The notes beneath the pieces were generated by a model. The model saw only the letters and a list, made by a program, of their open reading frames with translations, ran no database searches and was not told the origin of the DNA. Source: a virus. From it: DNA of 35,965 bases. Of this stretch, positions 1 through 7,833 are shown in pieces (the first letter of the stretch is position 1; every line of letters begins with the position of its first letter). Both the position numbers and the translations under genes were made by a program. The DNA is taken from positions 1-35,965 of IMG/VR virus record IMGVR_UViG_3300043543_000234. One strand, written 5' to 3'.

Positions 1-33
1 AAGTCTAAAATTTAGATAGCGACGGTGGCTTCC

Positions 34-192
34 ATGAGGCTAACAGCGAATCATGCGATTATTACAGGGATAATCGCGGTTTTTGTTCTAACCTTATTGC
101 AGAAGGATTTGCCCCCCAACATCACACGCATAATAGACGTGTCCCTAGGGGGGATTTTAGGGCTGACTGTTCCAAAAGAGGGCGGCAAATGA
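34..192 (+). CDS. Small two-helix membrane peptide, holin-like
   Basis: This short frame encodes 52 residues. Two hydrophobic stretches are visible, about residues 9-22 (IITGIIAVFVLTLL) and 33-46, separated by a short polar loop with a double proline, and the C-terminus is Lys/Gly-rich. Small two-helix proteins of this kind are typical of class II holins, which time phage lysis by opening the inner membrane. A GGTGG element lies five bases before the ATG. Its stop overlaps the start of the next gene as ATGA, which suggests translational coupling. Holins have little conserved sequence, so the call rests on size, topology and context only. It could instead be a small membrane partner of the downstream protein. 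Confidence 0.5.
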   Translation: MRLTANHAIITGIIAVFVLTLLQKDLPPNITRIIDVSLGGILGLTVPKEGGK

Positions 193-884
193 TTTTGATT
201 AGCCAACAAGCCCCCGCCCCTGCCAAAAAGGACACAGAACAGCATATTATCGATTTGGTCTCGGTAAAGCTGACTGTTGTAATTACGCTGCTTTTGATAT
301 TAATCGCCAAGAATATCTACTCCTACGTTGAGAAGCAAATAGCCGCGTGGATAGAGGCTGATGCAGATCGAGATGTTTTAATATCTGGTCTTTTGAATCA
401 GATAATGGCCTACACTGAGGCGGATCGTGTATTGGTGGGGCTGTATCACGACGGGGATGTATTTATTAACAACACGCACTACCTTAAGCTCTCTGTTGTT
501 TTTGAGGTGACAGGCTCAGGCGTTAGTCGAGTTTCACGGGCGATTAGGAACATCCCGTTAACGTGCATGTTGTCTGACTTGCAGAGTATCCGTTCCGCAG
601 CGGGGTTTTTTGCTATTAGCACAAAGGACATAGGGGGTGACTGCGCTAAATACCTAGAATCTATTGGTGTAAATGGCAAGCTAGACCACATGATTATGTG
701 GAAAAAGAAAGAAATAGGGATATTGAGTCTCCATTTTGTAAAAACCACGCTAACTGAAGCAAAAATAAAATCAGTTAACAGCGACGATCGCGTTAGAGCG
801 GCCGTTAATGAGTTAACACTGCTATTAGCCCCGCAAAAGCCTAGCATCTGGGGGCAACTGTCAAAGATAGCAAGGGGGATCTAG
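189..884 (+). CDS. Membrane-anchored protein of unknown function, GAF-like C-terminal part
   Basis: The product has 231 residues. A polar, Pro/Ala-rich N-terminus precedes one transmembrane helix at about residues 27-46 (VKLTVVITLLLILIAKNIYS). The soluble remainder begins with a helical stretch and then alternates strands and helices. The segment around ADRVLVGLYHDGDVFINN recalls GAF-like sensor domains and phage membrane proteins of similar layout, but I cannot assign a family firmly. The start is supported by GAGGGCGG five bases upstream and by ATGA coupling to the 52-aa peptide. The stop overlaps the convergent gene by four bases. It is more AT-rich than the virion genes, as accessory (moron) genes often are. 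It may be a lysis regulator, an exclusion protein or a sensor. Confidence 0.75.
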   Translation: MILISQQAPAPAKKDTEQHIIDLVSVKLTVVITLLLILIAKNIYSYVEKQIAAWIEADADRDVLISGLLNQIMAYTEADRVLVGLYHDGDVFINNTHYLKLSVVFEVTGSGVSRVSRAIRNIPLTCMLSDLQSIRSAAGFFAISTKDIGGDCAKYLESIGVNGKLDHMIMWKKKEIGILSLHFVKTTLTEAKIKSVNSDDRVRAAVNELTLLLAPQKPSIWGQLSKIARGI

Positions 885-1276
885 ATTATCGATACAAACG
901 ATTCGGGCAAATTGGCCGCTTGAGCATACCCTCTCCACACTGCACGTATGCCATCGCTTGCCCCGCCTGCTTCAATCACTACTCTATAGACCTGCTCAAA
1001 CTGACTAACCCCGTGGGTTGCCACTTGCGCCAATGCCGTCGGTAACCCAACCGCTGCCGCTGGGGCTGCTGTTAGAGCGGCGGTTAAGAGTTGGTTAAAG
1101 TCAGGGTCTATTAGCATCTGACCAACGAACTGTTCCCAGTTTGGCTGGGGCGTAGGTTCAGGGGTGCTGCTTGCGACCAACTCACGGTAGGCTTCCTCAG
1201 ATATAGGCTCAGTGTGTTGCCCTTGAGGAACAGCTAAGGCACCAGATAGTGGGTCTTGCGGGTTGTAGTAAAGCAT
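881..1276 (-). CDS. Small protein at the end of the tail-fibre block
   Basis: This 131-residue protein is unassigned. It begins MLYYNPQDPLSGALAVPQG, has a Pro-rich hinge at about residues 40-48 (TPEPTPQPNW), then an Ala-rich, mostly helical C-terminal half. I chose the ATG at 1276 over a GTG six bases upstream because AGGAG sits five bases before the ATG, whereas it would abut the GTG. It lies nine bases downstream of the tail-fibre-like gene on the same strand. Small genes in that position often encode fibre-assembly chaperones, and the size fits, but no specific motif confirms this. Its stop overlaps the stop of the opposing gene at CTAG. Confidence 0.7.
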   Translation of the reverse strand: MLYYNPQDPLSGALAVPQGQHTEPISEEAYRELVASSTPEPTPQPNWEQFVGQMLIDPDFNQLLTAALTAAPAAAVGLPTALAQVATHGVSQFEQVYRVVIEAGGASDGIRAVWRGYAQAANLPESFVSII

Positions 1277-1284
1277 ACGCACTC

Positions 1285-2124
1285 CTACAGGGAAATATCA
1301 GTATAGCCGTGTACTTGGAAAGTAGTTTGAAAAGTTGCTGAATTGTAATTGCCAGCGCGCCTAAAGTATAACTGCCCTGACGTGTTAGTAAGTCGGTGTA
1401 TATCATTGGGAGTACCGCTTAGAATATATATACTTCCATTATGGGCATACACACCCCAACCAACTGTACCATCAAAAGCTGAATAAGCTGAATTTGTGTA
1501 AGTAACTGAATCTGTTAAATCACCATCTAAAACTAGAATCGATAAATGTGACCAATTATTAAATATTGATTCTGGTGTTCCCGCGCTCAGTGTCCCGTAA
1601 ACCTGCACTCTGATACCTATAGGAACGGGCATTGTGATCAGCTCACCTGCTGTGGATACTTGGTAGCCATTCAGTGCCCGTATTCGGGTTGGATATTGAA
1701 AATAGTTGCTAATCTGCCTAAATTGGCGATTTGCGCCTGCTATTCGCGTAAATGATCCAATACGTCGATAGTGGGTGAACCCCGCGGGCAATGCTGGAGT
1801 CAAAGACGCGCTAAATAAGGCATCGGTGGTGTTTGTCGTTGGATTGTGTATTGCAAAGCAGTGATAGGTTGCATCTGTTGCTGTACCAGTATCTAGCCCC
1901 CCTTGGTTGTTACCTGCCGCCCATGCTCCAGTGATTAGTTTGGTAAGGTCTGTACTCATTGCACAGACTAGCAGACCGCCGTCATTGTTCCGTACGACGC
2001 ATCTTCCAGAGGCAATAGTTATTCCATTTTCCGTGTTCCCTGTTGTGTTTGACAGGGTCATTCCCTCAATTGCCCCCATGACAAGGGGGGATTGTGTAGG
2101 GGCGGCTAATACATACCCACTCAT
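1285..2124 (-). CDS. Tail fibre or tip virion protein
   Basis: The 279-residue product is rich in Thr, Ser, Asn and Gly and looks entirely beta-structured, with no signal peptide or membrane segment. The segment FSASLTPALPAGFTHYRRIG resembles a motif seen in many phage tail-fibre and virion proteins (roughly 'LPSGYTxYRRIG'), followed by the body domain. Its start overlaps the upstream gene's stop as ATGA, so the two are probably translated together. A role in host recognition or as an external virion appendage is inferred from composition and neighbours. The receptor and the position on the particle cannot be read from the sequence. Confidence 0.7.
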   Translation of the reverse strand: MSGYVLAAPTQSPLVMGAIEGMTLSNTTGNTENGITIASGRCVVRNNDGGLLVCAMSTDLTKLITGAWAAGNNQGGLDTGTATDATYHCFAIHNPTTNTTDALFSASLTPALPAGFTHYRRIGSFTRIAGANRQFRQISNYFQYPTRIRALNGYQVSTAGELITMPVPIGIRVQVYGTLSAGTPESIFNNWSHLSILVLDGDLTDSVTYTNSAYSAFDGTVGWGVYAHNGSIYILSGTPNDIHRLTNTSGQLYFRRAGNYNSATFQTTFQVHGYTDISL

Positions 2125-2537
2125 AGGTAGCTAATCTCGCAGTAAATGCCAGTTGATGGCGCGGTAGTGCTGCTGTCTGCCAAACCAGTTACGCAAGCTG
2201 CACTTAGCCCGCTACTGAAGGACAAGATAGCGTTGTCCATCTCTAACACGATGGTTCCGTTAGCAGGAACCAGTAAAACCATTATCGGCGGGGTTGTTCC
2301 TACCGTAGGGGTTCCGTCGTATAGCTTCAGGTACACGGCGGCGGAGCCAGTGTTAATTGCGTTATATCCATACAGAGACCCGCTCCCGCTTTTTATTGAG
2401 GCGGGGCTGTTGGATAAGCTAGTGTTGCGATACCTTAACTTGTTAACTCCAGTTGAAATAGCGGCCTCAACTGGTACTTTGCCCCCAACTAGCGGGGGCA
2501 ATCGAGAAAGCAATTTCTCATAGAAGTTACTTTGCAC
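2121..2537 (-). CDS. Small beta-rich virion protein
   Basis: This 138-residue protein has a Gly/Ser-rich beta-sandwich look. The stretch LYGYNAINTGSAAVYLKLYD followed by VGTTPPIMVLLVPANGT matches the general pattern of small phage structural proteins found beside capsid or fibre genes, in which an 'INT..AVYLKLYD' strand pair is recurrent. It starts at GTG (2537), overlapping the stop of the 102-aa gene by 11 bases, and ends ATGA-coupled to the fibre-like gene. Its place directly after the capsid block suggests head decoration or tail-tip decoration. I cannot tell which. Confidence 0.7.
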   Translation of the reverse strand: MQSNFYEKLLSRLPPLVGGKVPVEAAISTGVNKLRYRNTSLSNSPASIKSGSGSLYGYNAINTGSAAVYLKLYDGTPTVGTTPPIMVLLVPANGTIVLEMDNAILSFSSGLSAACVTGLADSSTTAPSTGIYCEISYL

Positions 2538-2835
2538 GCCGTTCAGCCTCCACGATTAAATCAATGGCACTATCCCACCCCGCAGCGGGGCGTTCAATGC
2601 CGTATTGATCTGCTAGGCTTTTGATTGCACGCCATCCCCCTTGCCGATATAGCGACCTTAGCTCTGCTGCTCTGTCAGGGGGCGGGGCAATATCGCCCTC
2701 CCCCTGCTGCTCTGGATGTTCTGCCAGTTTGTGAACAGCGGGGTTATAGTCATGTTTCGCGATTAACAGGCTGTATGACGGATTGTCTGGATGGACAATC
2801 CGTATAAGTTCATACTCCTGCGGGGGTTGGCGCAT
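2527..2835 (-). CDS. Small protein with HeH/SAP-like C-terminal helices
   Basis: The protein has 102 residues. The N-terminal third is strand-forming (EYELIRIVHPDNPSYSLLI), the middle is Pro/Glu/Gln-rich, and the C-terminus from about residue 60 (LYRQGGWRAIKSLADQYGI) resembles the short helix-extended loop-helix (HeH/LEM/SAP-like) modules that sit at the end of small phage proteins next to capsid genes. An AGGA element lies about eight bases before the ATG. It starts four bases after the capsid gene ends, so it is surely co-transcribed with it. Head-associated function is inferred from position. The fold call is tentative. Confidence 0.7.
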   Translation of the reverse strand: MRQPPQEYELIRIVHPDNPSYSLLIAKHDYNPAVHKLAEHPEQQGEGDIAPPPDRAAELRSLYRQGGWRAIKSLADQYGIERPAAGWDSAIDLIVEAERRAK

Positions 2836-2839
2836 GGGT

Positions 2840-3970
2840 CTATCCTAGTATCCGCACCGCTAGTTGCGGCCGTAATGCCAACACCCCCCACAAGCAATCA
2901 AGCGAGAAGTAGGTTCGCTTGTATTGCCGTGTGACTTCTAGCCGTAGTGTGATCCCTGTGATGGGGTCAGTCATGGACAAGAAGACGTTAGGGTCTGGTA
3001 GGTCTGCAATTGGCCGTGAGGCAAACGCGAACGCTTCACGGTGGAACGCCAAGTTGGCGGTATGGGCAGCAGTCACTGTGATCGCGGTGTTGTTGGGAAC
3101 TGCAACTGCCAACGCGGGGCTGATGCCAACCGCTGCATTGGAGGTGGCGGGGGTATAGCTCGTCACCACGTATTGTTGGCTGTGGTTTGCGAACTTGATA
3201 ATATCACCCACAACTAGCGGGGCGGGCAATCCACCAGCCCCGTTATTCACGGTGACGGTAACAGCGGCGGCAGTAGCTGCGGCCGCGGTTGCATATGTGC
3301 CTGTTGCAGTTGTTGTGTGATTAAGAACGTTCTGGTTCTCGTGCCATTCGTACCCCATCAGGCGGGTAATGCGCCCTTCTCTGAGGGTTTCGCTGCTCCC
3401 CGCCTCATTGACCCGCTGTAGTGTAGGAATGCCCATTGCGTTATAGTACGCGAACTCATCCAGCACCATATAGCGATCTGTTGGCGGCGCTAGGTTACTG
3501 CTTAGGACACGGGACACCTGCTGGCATTCGATTAACGAGCTGCCAAACGGGGTAGTTCCCGCGGTTCCTACCGTTTGATAGACGTGTTTATATAAGCCAA
3601 GAATCGATTTATCGATCTCATTGGCTAGGGTTCTTACCGCCTGCTCCATCTGCCGCGGTAGGAACTCAGGAGACACGCGGGCGATTTCAGAGTCTGTTAG
3701 AAAGAACGGAACCTCTTTAAAATGGTCGAGGCGTAGTTGCCTAACTGCGGGCTTAAGTGCGTTCTGGGTTGGCACTTCAGGCGCTGTTGGCGCGGGGGTG
3801 ATGTCCCTAGCCGACAACTCTGTCGTCTCGAAAAGGTCGATAGTCGCCCCTAGTTGGCGGGCTTCATCCCCGTAAGCGTTATATACTAACCGCGGGGTGA
3901 TGGCGTTTTCCCGCAGTATTGATAGCCCGCCCGCCAATAATTGCGCCATTGCGGGTGCTAAATCATTCAT
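2840..3970 (-). CDS. Major capsid protein, P22-coat-like
   Basis: The 376-residue product would form the icosahedral shell (HK97 fold). It opens with a helical arm (LAPAMAQLLAGGLSILREN). It then has 'LRLDHFKEVPFFLTDSE' and 'LANEIDKSILGLYKHVYQTV', which correspond to the helical spine region of P22-like coat proteins. A Thr/Ala/Val-rich insertion lies at about residues 228-305, likely a surface domain. The C-terminal segment LAFHREAFAFASRPIADLPD followed by 'LRLEVTRQYKRTYFSLDCLWG' is characteristic of coat proteins of this group. An AAGGA lies eight bases before the ATG. It is first in the (-) block and separated from the divergent (+) tail genes by 89 bases. It is about 9 kb from the scaffold gene and on the opposite strand, which is unusual. 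Confidence 0.88.
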   Translation of the reverse strand: MNDLAPAMAQLLAGGLSILRENAITPRLVYNAYGDEARQLGATIDLFETTELSARDITPAPTAPEVPTQNALKPAVRQLRLDHFKEVPFFLTDSEIARVSPEFLPRQMEQAVRTLANEIDKSILGLYKHVYQTVGTAGTTPFGSSLIECQQVSRVLSSNLAPPTDRYMVLDEFAYYNAMGIPTLQRVNEAGSSETLREGRITRLMGYEWHENQNVLNHTTTATGTYATAAAATAAAVTVTVNNGAGGLPAPLVVGDIIKFANHSQQYVVTSYTPATSNAAVGISPALAVAVPNNTAITVTAAHTANLAFHREAFAFASRPIADLPDPNVFLSMTDPITGITLRLEVTRQYKRTYFSLDCLWGVLALRPQLAVRILG

Positions 3971-4004
3971 TTCTCTATCCTTATCTGTGAGGGTTGCATG
4001 GTTG

Positions 4005-4019
4005 CTCTGCCTCGCAGAG
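4005..4019. promoter_or_regulatory. Small hairpin in the capsid/tail divergent region
   Basis: CTCTGC and GCAGAG form a perfect six-base-pair stem around a CTC loop. It lies 35-49 bases upstream of the capsid start codon, probably inside the capsid mRNA leader, where 5' hairpins commonly stabilise highly expressed messages. Function is inferred from position only. Confidence 0.35.
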
Positions 4020-4045
4020 GGGCGGCCTCGCCTGCCTAGCTCTAG

Positions 4046-4053
4046 TATAAAAT
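4046..4053 (+). promoter_or_regulatory. Candidate -10 element TATAAAAT just before the tail gene start
   Basis: TATAAAAT ends seven bases before the ATG at 4060, and no Shine-Dalgarno sequence precedes that ATG. A promoter here would start the transcript at or near the ATG, giving a leaderless message. The other strand of the same region carries TATACT, a possible -10 for the capsid gene. No convincing -35 is visible for either. Confidence 0.35.
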
Positions 4054-4059
4054 GTTGTC

Positions 4060-4620
4060 ATGATCAATAAGTTACAAGTTTGGCTCAAACTAGCCGCAGG
4101 GGCAAGGTCAAGGTACCAGCATCAATTCAAGATTGACTGGTCACAGTCTAGCAGTGCCTCAGCATACGATTATTTGTTTGATTCAGCAAACAACTATTTA
4201 CGGCTAGATGTTGCCCCTGAAGATTACCAAGTAATTAACAACTATGAGGGTGAAGGAACACGGCTAGTAGCAGGATTTAGCCGAACCATCCCTACGGTTT
4301 CCCTGTTGCGGCGGACGATACGGATTAGGGTTGCAGACGATCGCGCTCTAATCCGTTGGCTAGTAGAAGACACCGCCCGCATTAGCAACAGCACCGTTTA
4401 TAGCGGTACATTTACTCCAATTGAGTTAATAGATTATGTTCGCCCTGAGTATGTGGATGTAGCTGCAACTCCACAGGGGCAAACGCCCTACACAGTTCGG
4501 TATGGCATGATTCCCCTAGGTTCGATTGAATCTGGGGGAACATGGGCATGGCGTAATGACTACCGCCATCAAGGCGGGTTCAGTTTTGAGTTCATCGAGG
4601 CGGTACAGAGGGTTGGGTAA
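4060..4620 (+). CDS. Distal-tail-like protein (candidate)
   Basis: The product has 186 residues and is strand-rich: 'HQFKIDWSQSSSASAYDYLF', 'RTIRIRVADDRALIRWLVED' and 'GGTWAWRNDYRHQGGFSFEF' alternate beta segments with short helices. I recognise no family with certainty. Its size and its position directly before a 1001-residue tail protein, which starts inside its stop codon (TAATG), fit a distal tail protein that links the tube to the hub. It has no visible ribosome-binding site and a TATAAAAT box immediately upstream, so it may be translated from a leaderless transcript. Confidence 0.72.
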   Translation: MINKLQVWLKLAAGARSRYQHQFKIDWSQSSSASAYDYLFDSANNYLRLDVAPEDYQVINNYEGEGTRLVAGFSRTIPTVSLLRRTIRIRVADDRALIRWLVEDTARISNSTVYSGTFTPIELIDYVRPEYVDVAATPQGQTPYTVRYGMIPLGSIESGGTWAWRNDYRHQGGFSFEFIEAVQRVG

Positions 4621-7600
4621 TGTGGCTTGTTGATGGCGCTGGTATTATCCCGTTATCAGGTATTGATGGTGTCCCTGTTGTTATTGCCCGCCCAACCCCC
4701 AATACAGGGGTAGCGCTCTACTCAATGGCGGCAGAGGAGACGATCGCCCTCCCCGATCCAGATGTAACCGTAGATGTCATTGAAATACGGCCGCCTACTG
4801 GTAGCGGCCTAAGTGGGACATTTACTATTGGCAGTACAGAGTTACCGTTGGGCACCTATACCCTGCTTGTTTATGGGGCATCCAACCTACAAATTTCGCC
4901 CGTAAATAGCACAACATTTAGCGTAACTGGATCACTAAGCGGGGCAACTATAGAGGTTGTCTTGGCATCAGGCACTGTAACTTCACTAACAGGAGTTACA
5001 AGCCCGTTGATTATTTCTGGGGCGCAAGCATCCTTAACCCCTTCCCTTGCGTTGACAACCGTTCCCGTCAACGCCCCGCCATCTGGGGTAGCTCTAGGCG
5101 GGTCTGCACTAGCTCCTATTGCGGGGGTTAGGCCTCGAATTGGGCAATACGTTTACAACCCGCGGAGCGGAACGATTACGCTGTTACGCCCCATCCATGC
5201 GCCTAGTGTTGCGGTGAGATACCGCCCCCAACTATCAGATAACCTACTAATAAACCCGTCCCTGTTGCCACAATGGCTTACCGCCCTGAATGCTGAAGGG
5301 GAAATTATCATCAACAGAGAGTTTGAGGAGCATCCTAGCGGGCAGTTATCGTTCAGGATTCAGCACCGTTACCTTGACGAAGTGCTTGAACTGTTGAGAC
5401 CTAAAACAGAGCTTACTATCCTAGGCCTCCCTCTGCGCATTGAAAGACTAAATGTAACAGAGGAGAAAGCCACCTCTTCTGCGCTGAGAGAGTGCATCGT
5501 CACTGCAGAGCTTGGCGGCCGATGGAATAACTACACTTCACCTGTACGCCTTGCCCCAATGCAGCAGTCCACAACCACAACTAGCACATCATCCACAAAC
5601 ACAACTAATACGTCATCCACAACCAACCAACCCCGAACACGAGTAATTCGCCAAACAACAGTACAGCAATTGGCCGCTATGGCGGGGGCGGTGCTTGACT
5701 CTCCAACAATAACAGTTGAGATTGGGGACAATGACTACGAAAACAACACCGAGGTTGAATGGGCATCAATCCTTCAGGAGAGGGTGCGGAACTATCGGCG
5801 GTTTACCTTTTGGAGCGATCCGTCGGCCGTCCGTGCAGTAGAGCTAAGCGCTGTTCCGCATCACTATTTAACCGAAGATGACATCCTATCCCCTATTCAG
5901 TCGTCTTACCCTGTAACTAAGCTTCCATCCCAACCGCTTGGCAACACGCCAAACAGGGCGATCGCTATCACCCCTGGTCCGCTCCCATCCGCCCCACTGT
6001 CACCCCCGCCGTTAGAGCTACGGCAAGAACCCGATACAGGGTTTCCAGAATGGTACACGGGGCAGCTATGCAAGCTCGATAAGACTGAATCCGACGATGA
6101 GGATAACCAGATAAGCGAACCCGCGGGCTTTGATCATCCTACATGGGATCGCATCCCCCCTGTTATGGCAGTAGTTCAGACGGGGGATGCGCTGCCCCCC
6201 AACATATCAACCCCATCAACTCCAGAAGTTGGGGGGAATATTAACCTTAACCCCTATACAGCACCACCACCCCCTGGTCGGGACACGTCCCTTAATTTCG
6301 ACCAGTCCGGGCCCACAAAAACGAGAGTTACCCAATGGTTGGTAAACGGGGTGGTAATAAGAGAATTGGTTGAGATTTTCGGGTTTGCGTTTTTGTCAAA
6401 GCCCGCCTCTGGTGGCGGTTGGCAGCAAGTTGAGAAAAGAGACCGTCGCAACTACTATATTGACGGGTATTATGTCGGCTCTAGGACAACGGGTTGGCGA
6501 TTAATGCGGTACCGAGTTGAGACCAGTGGTAGAGAAACAGTTGATCTTTCTGGTGATGAACTGAAAGAGTACGAGTTCTTTAGGGTGCCAATTGCAGATG
6601 GCGAGAATGTCGTCTTGTTGCAGTATGGAGACTACTACCCAAGGGATACAAGCGGGTTATACGAGATTGTCCTTGACAATAACGGTGTCCCGCGCGTTTT
6701 CTTTAACCCCAACTGGTACGAGCCAATGTTTGTGCGGCAACGGCGCACAGGCACGTTTGCCCATTCGGTCAAACCAGCAGAATCTGAAAACGAGCCTCCC
6801 CTAAAAGCAGGGCTAGAAAGCATCACGGAAGAGAACAATATACCAATCCCAATGTTCTATGCCCCGTGGCTAAGGCCTCAAAGCAGCTTCTCTTCCGCAG
6901 ATTTGGCGGCAATGCAGCAAGGGGAGGTGTACGTCCAATCATCCCATTCTTTCTCTGCTCAAGATGACGGGTACCGCAACTCTGCGGAACAATCCCAAGC
7001 TGGGGTTGTCAAAGGGCGGCCGCCTGAAGGGCAACGTCTCCCCGATGCCTATGTTCAAGGGCGGGGATGGAGCGGTAACCGCAGCTCAGCGAATAAATCC
7101 ATCATTGCTAACACAACTAATGGCGCTGACTCAGAATGGTACCTCTACTCGTCTAACTACAAAGGGGTTAGCCGCGGCTCAATCAGCTTCCCTGGTGCCA
7201 AGAATTTTACCGATGTACGTAATGCCGCTGAGTCGGTGCTGTACGTGAACGCGCTGAAATCGGGTCAAACCGACTCTTTCGAGATACTGTTTAACCCTAA
7301 CCTCAAAGAGGGCGATCTGTTAACCTATGTTGCCAATGGGGTAATTCGCCGCCGTCGGATAATGAAGATTACCCATCGCCTGAAAATACTAGGGGCGGCA
7401 GAAGGGCGGCCATTTGTTGAGGGGCGCACAGAGCTACTGCTGGCAAGGGACTATGACCTACCAGCGATTACTTTCTTAGGCAAGGGCAAATTAAAACAGC
7501 CACCTAACCCGTCTGATGGCGCTCCATCTTATGCCGTGGTCATTACAAACCCGCCATATTACGTTGGGCGGAGGCTTTCTGGGGGGATTGATGTCTTCTT

Positions 7601-7625
7601 CCCCCCGCTTGGTCGATGGTCATGA
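4620..7625 (+). CDS. Large tail-tip/hub protein (candidate)
   Basis: This 1001-residue protein follows the distal-tail candidate with a one-base overlap. The first 160 residues look like Ig- or carbohydrate-binding-type beta modules. Residues about 210-310 (NREFEEHPSGQLSFRIQHRY, then LRPKTELTILGLPLRIERLN) look like a tail-hub fold. A Ser/Thr linker at 316-345 separates this from a long Pro-rich, beta-rich centre. Near the C-terminus, 'FEILFNPNLKEGDLLTYVAN' and 'RRRRIMKITHRLKI' form a conserved-looking beta domain. Length, composition and order fit a tail hub or tip protein that positions fibres. No peptidase or lysozyme motif was found. The exact family is not identified. Confidence 0.75.
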   Translation: MWLVDGAGIIPLSGIDGVPVVIARPTPNTGVALYSMAAEETIALPDPDVTVDVIEIRPPTGSGLSGTFTIGSTELPLGTYTLLVYGASNLQISPVNSTTFSVTGSLSGATIEVVLASGTVTSLTGVTSPLIISGAQASLTPSLALTTVPVNAPPSGVALGGSALAPIAGVRPRIGQYVYNPRSGTITLLRPIHAPSVAVRYRPQLSDNLLINPSLLPQWLTALNAEGEIIINREFEEHPSGQLSFRIQHRYLDEVLELLRPKTELTILGLPLRIERLNVTEEKATSSALRECIVTAELGGRWNNYTSPVRLAPMQQSTTTTSTSSTNTTNTSSTTNQPRTRVIRQTTVQQLAAMAGAVLDSPTITVEIGDNDYENNTEVEWASILQERVRNYRRFTFWSDPSAVRAVELSAVPHHYLTEDDILSPIQSSYPVTKLPSQPLGNTPNRAIAITPGPLPSAPLSPPPLELRQEPDTGFPEWYTGQLCKLDKTESDDEDNQISEPAGFDHPTWDRIPPVMAVVQTGDALPPNISTPSTPEVGGNINLNPYTAPPPPGRDTSLNFDQSGPTKTRVTQWLVNGVVIRELVEIFGFAFLSKPASGGGWQQVEKRDRRNYYIDGYYVGSRTTGWRLMRYRVETSGRETVDLSGDELKEYEFFRVPIADGENVVLLQYGDYYPRDTSGLYEIVLDNNGVPRVFFNPNWYEPMFVRQRRTGTFAHSVKPAESENEPPLKAGLESITEENNIPIPMFYAPWLRPQSSFSSADLAAMQQGEVYVQSSHSFSAQDDGYRNSAEQSQAGVVKGRPPEGQRLPDAYVQGRGWSGNRSSANKSIIANTTNGADSEWYLYSSNYKGVSRGSISFPGAKNFTDVRNAAESVLYVNALKSGQTDSFEILFNPNLKEGDLLTYVANGVIRRRRIMKITHRLKILGAAEGRPFVEGRTELLLARDYDLPAITFLGKGKLKQPPNPSDGAPSYAVVITNPPYYVGRRLSGGIDVFFPPLGRWS
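5577..5624 (+). repeat. Two 24-bp tandem units in a Ser/Thr linker
   Basis: Two adjacent 24-base units, beginning ACAACTAGCAC at 5577 and ACAACTAATAC at 5601, match at 20 of 24 positions. They encode the Ser/Thr/Asn linker around residues 320-335 of the large tail protein. The repeat has probably expanded by slippage. Confidence 0.7.
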
Positions 7626-7668
7626 CCAATAGATACTGTACGATGAACACAAGAGGAAGGAGCACCGT

Positions 7669-7833
7669 ATGGAAAGTACCGACAAGATAGCCGAACTTTT
7701 GGCAGACGCGATCCGTCAAATGAAGATCGTAGTGAGCGACAATCGCACCCATATTCAAATTAGGCAGGGACGGGAGGTTGCACGGATACCGATCGCAGAC
7801 AACAACACCCCGCGGTTGGCTAGGTACCGCTGA
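7669..7833 (+). CDS. 54-residue protein between two tail genes
   Basis: This short gene encodes 54 residues starting MESTDKIAELLADAIRQMKI. It has an N-terminal amphipathic helix, then a strand-forming half (IVVSDNRTHIQIRQGREVAR), and ends basic. A strong AGGAAGGAG ribosome-binding site precedes the ATG by about six bases. Its TGA overlaps the next start as TGATG, which supports a real, coupled gene. No family is recognised. Small genes at this place in a tail operon are often assembly factors or minor virion parts. Confidence 0.65.
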   Translation: MESTDKIAELLADAIRQMKIVVSDNRTHIQIRQGREVARIPIADNNTPRLARYR

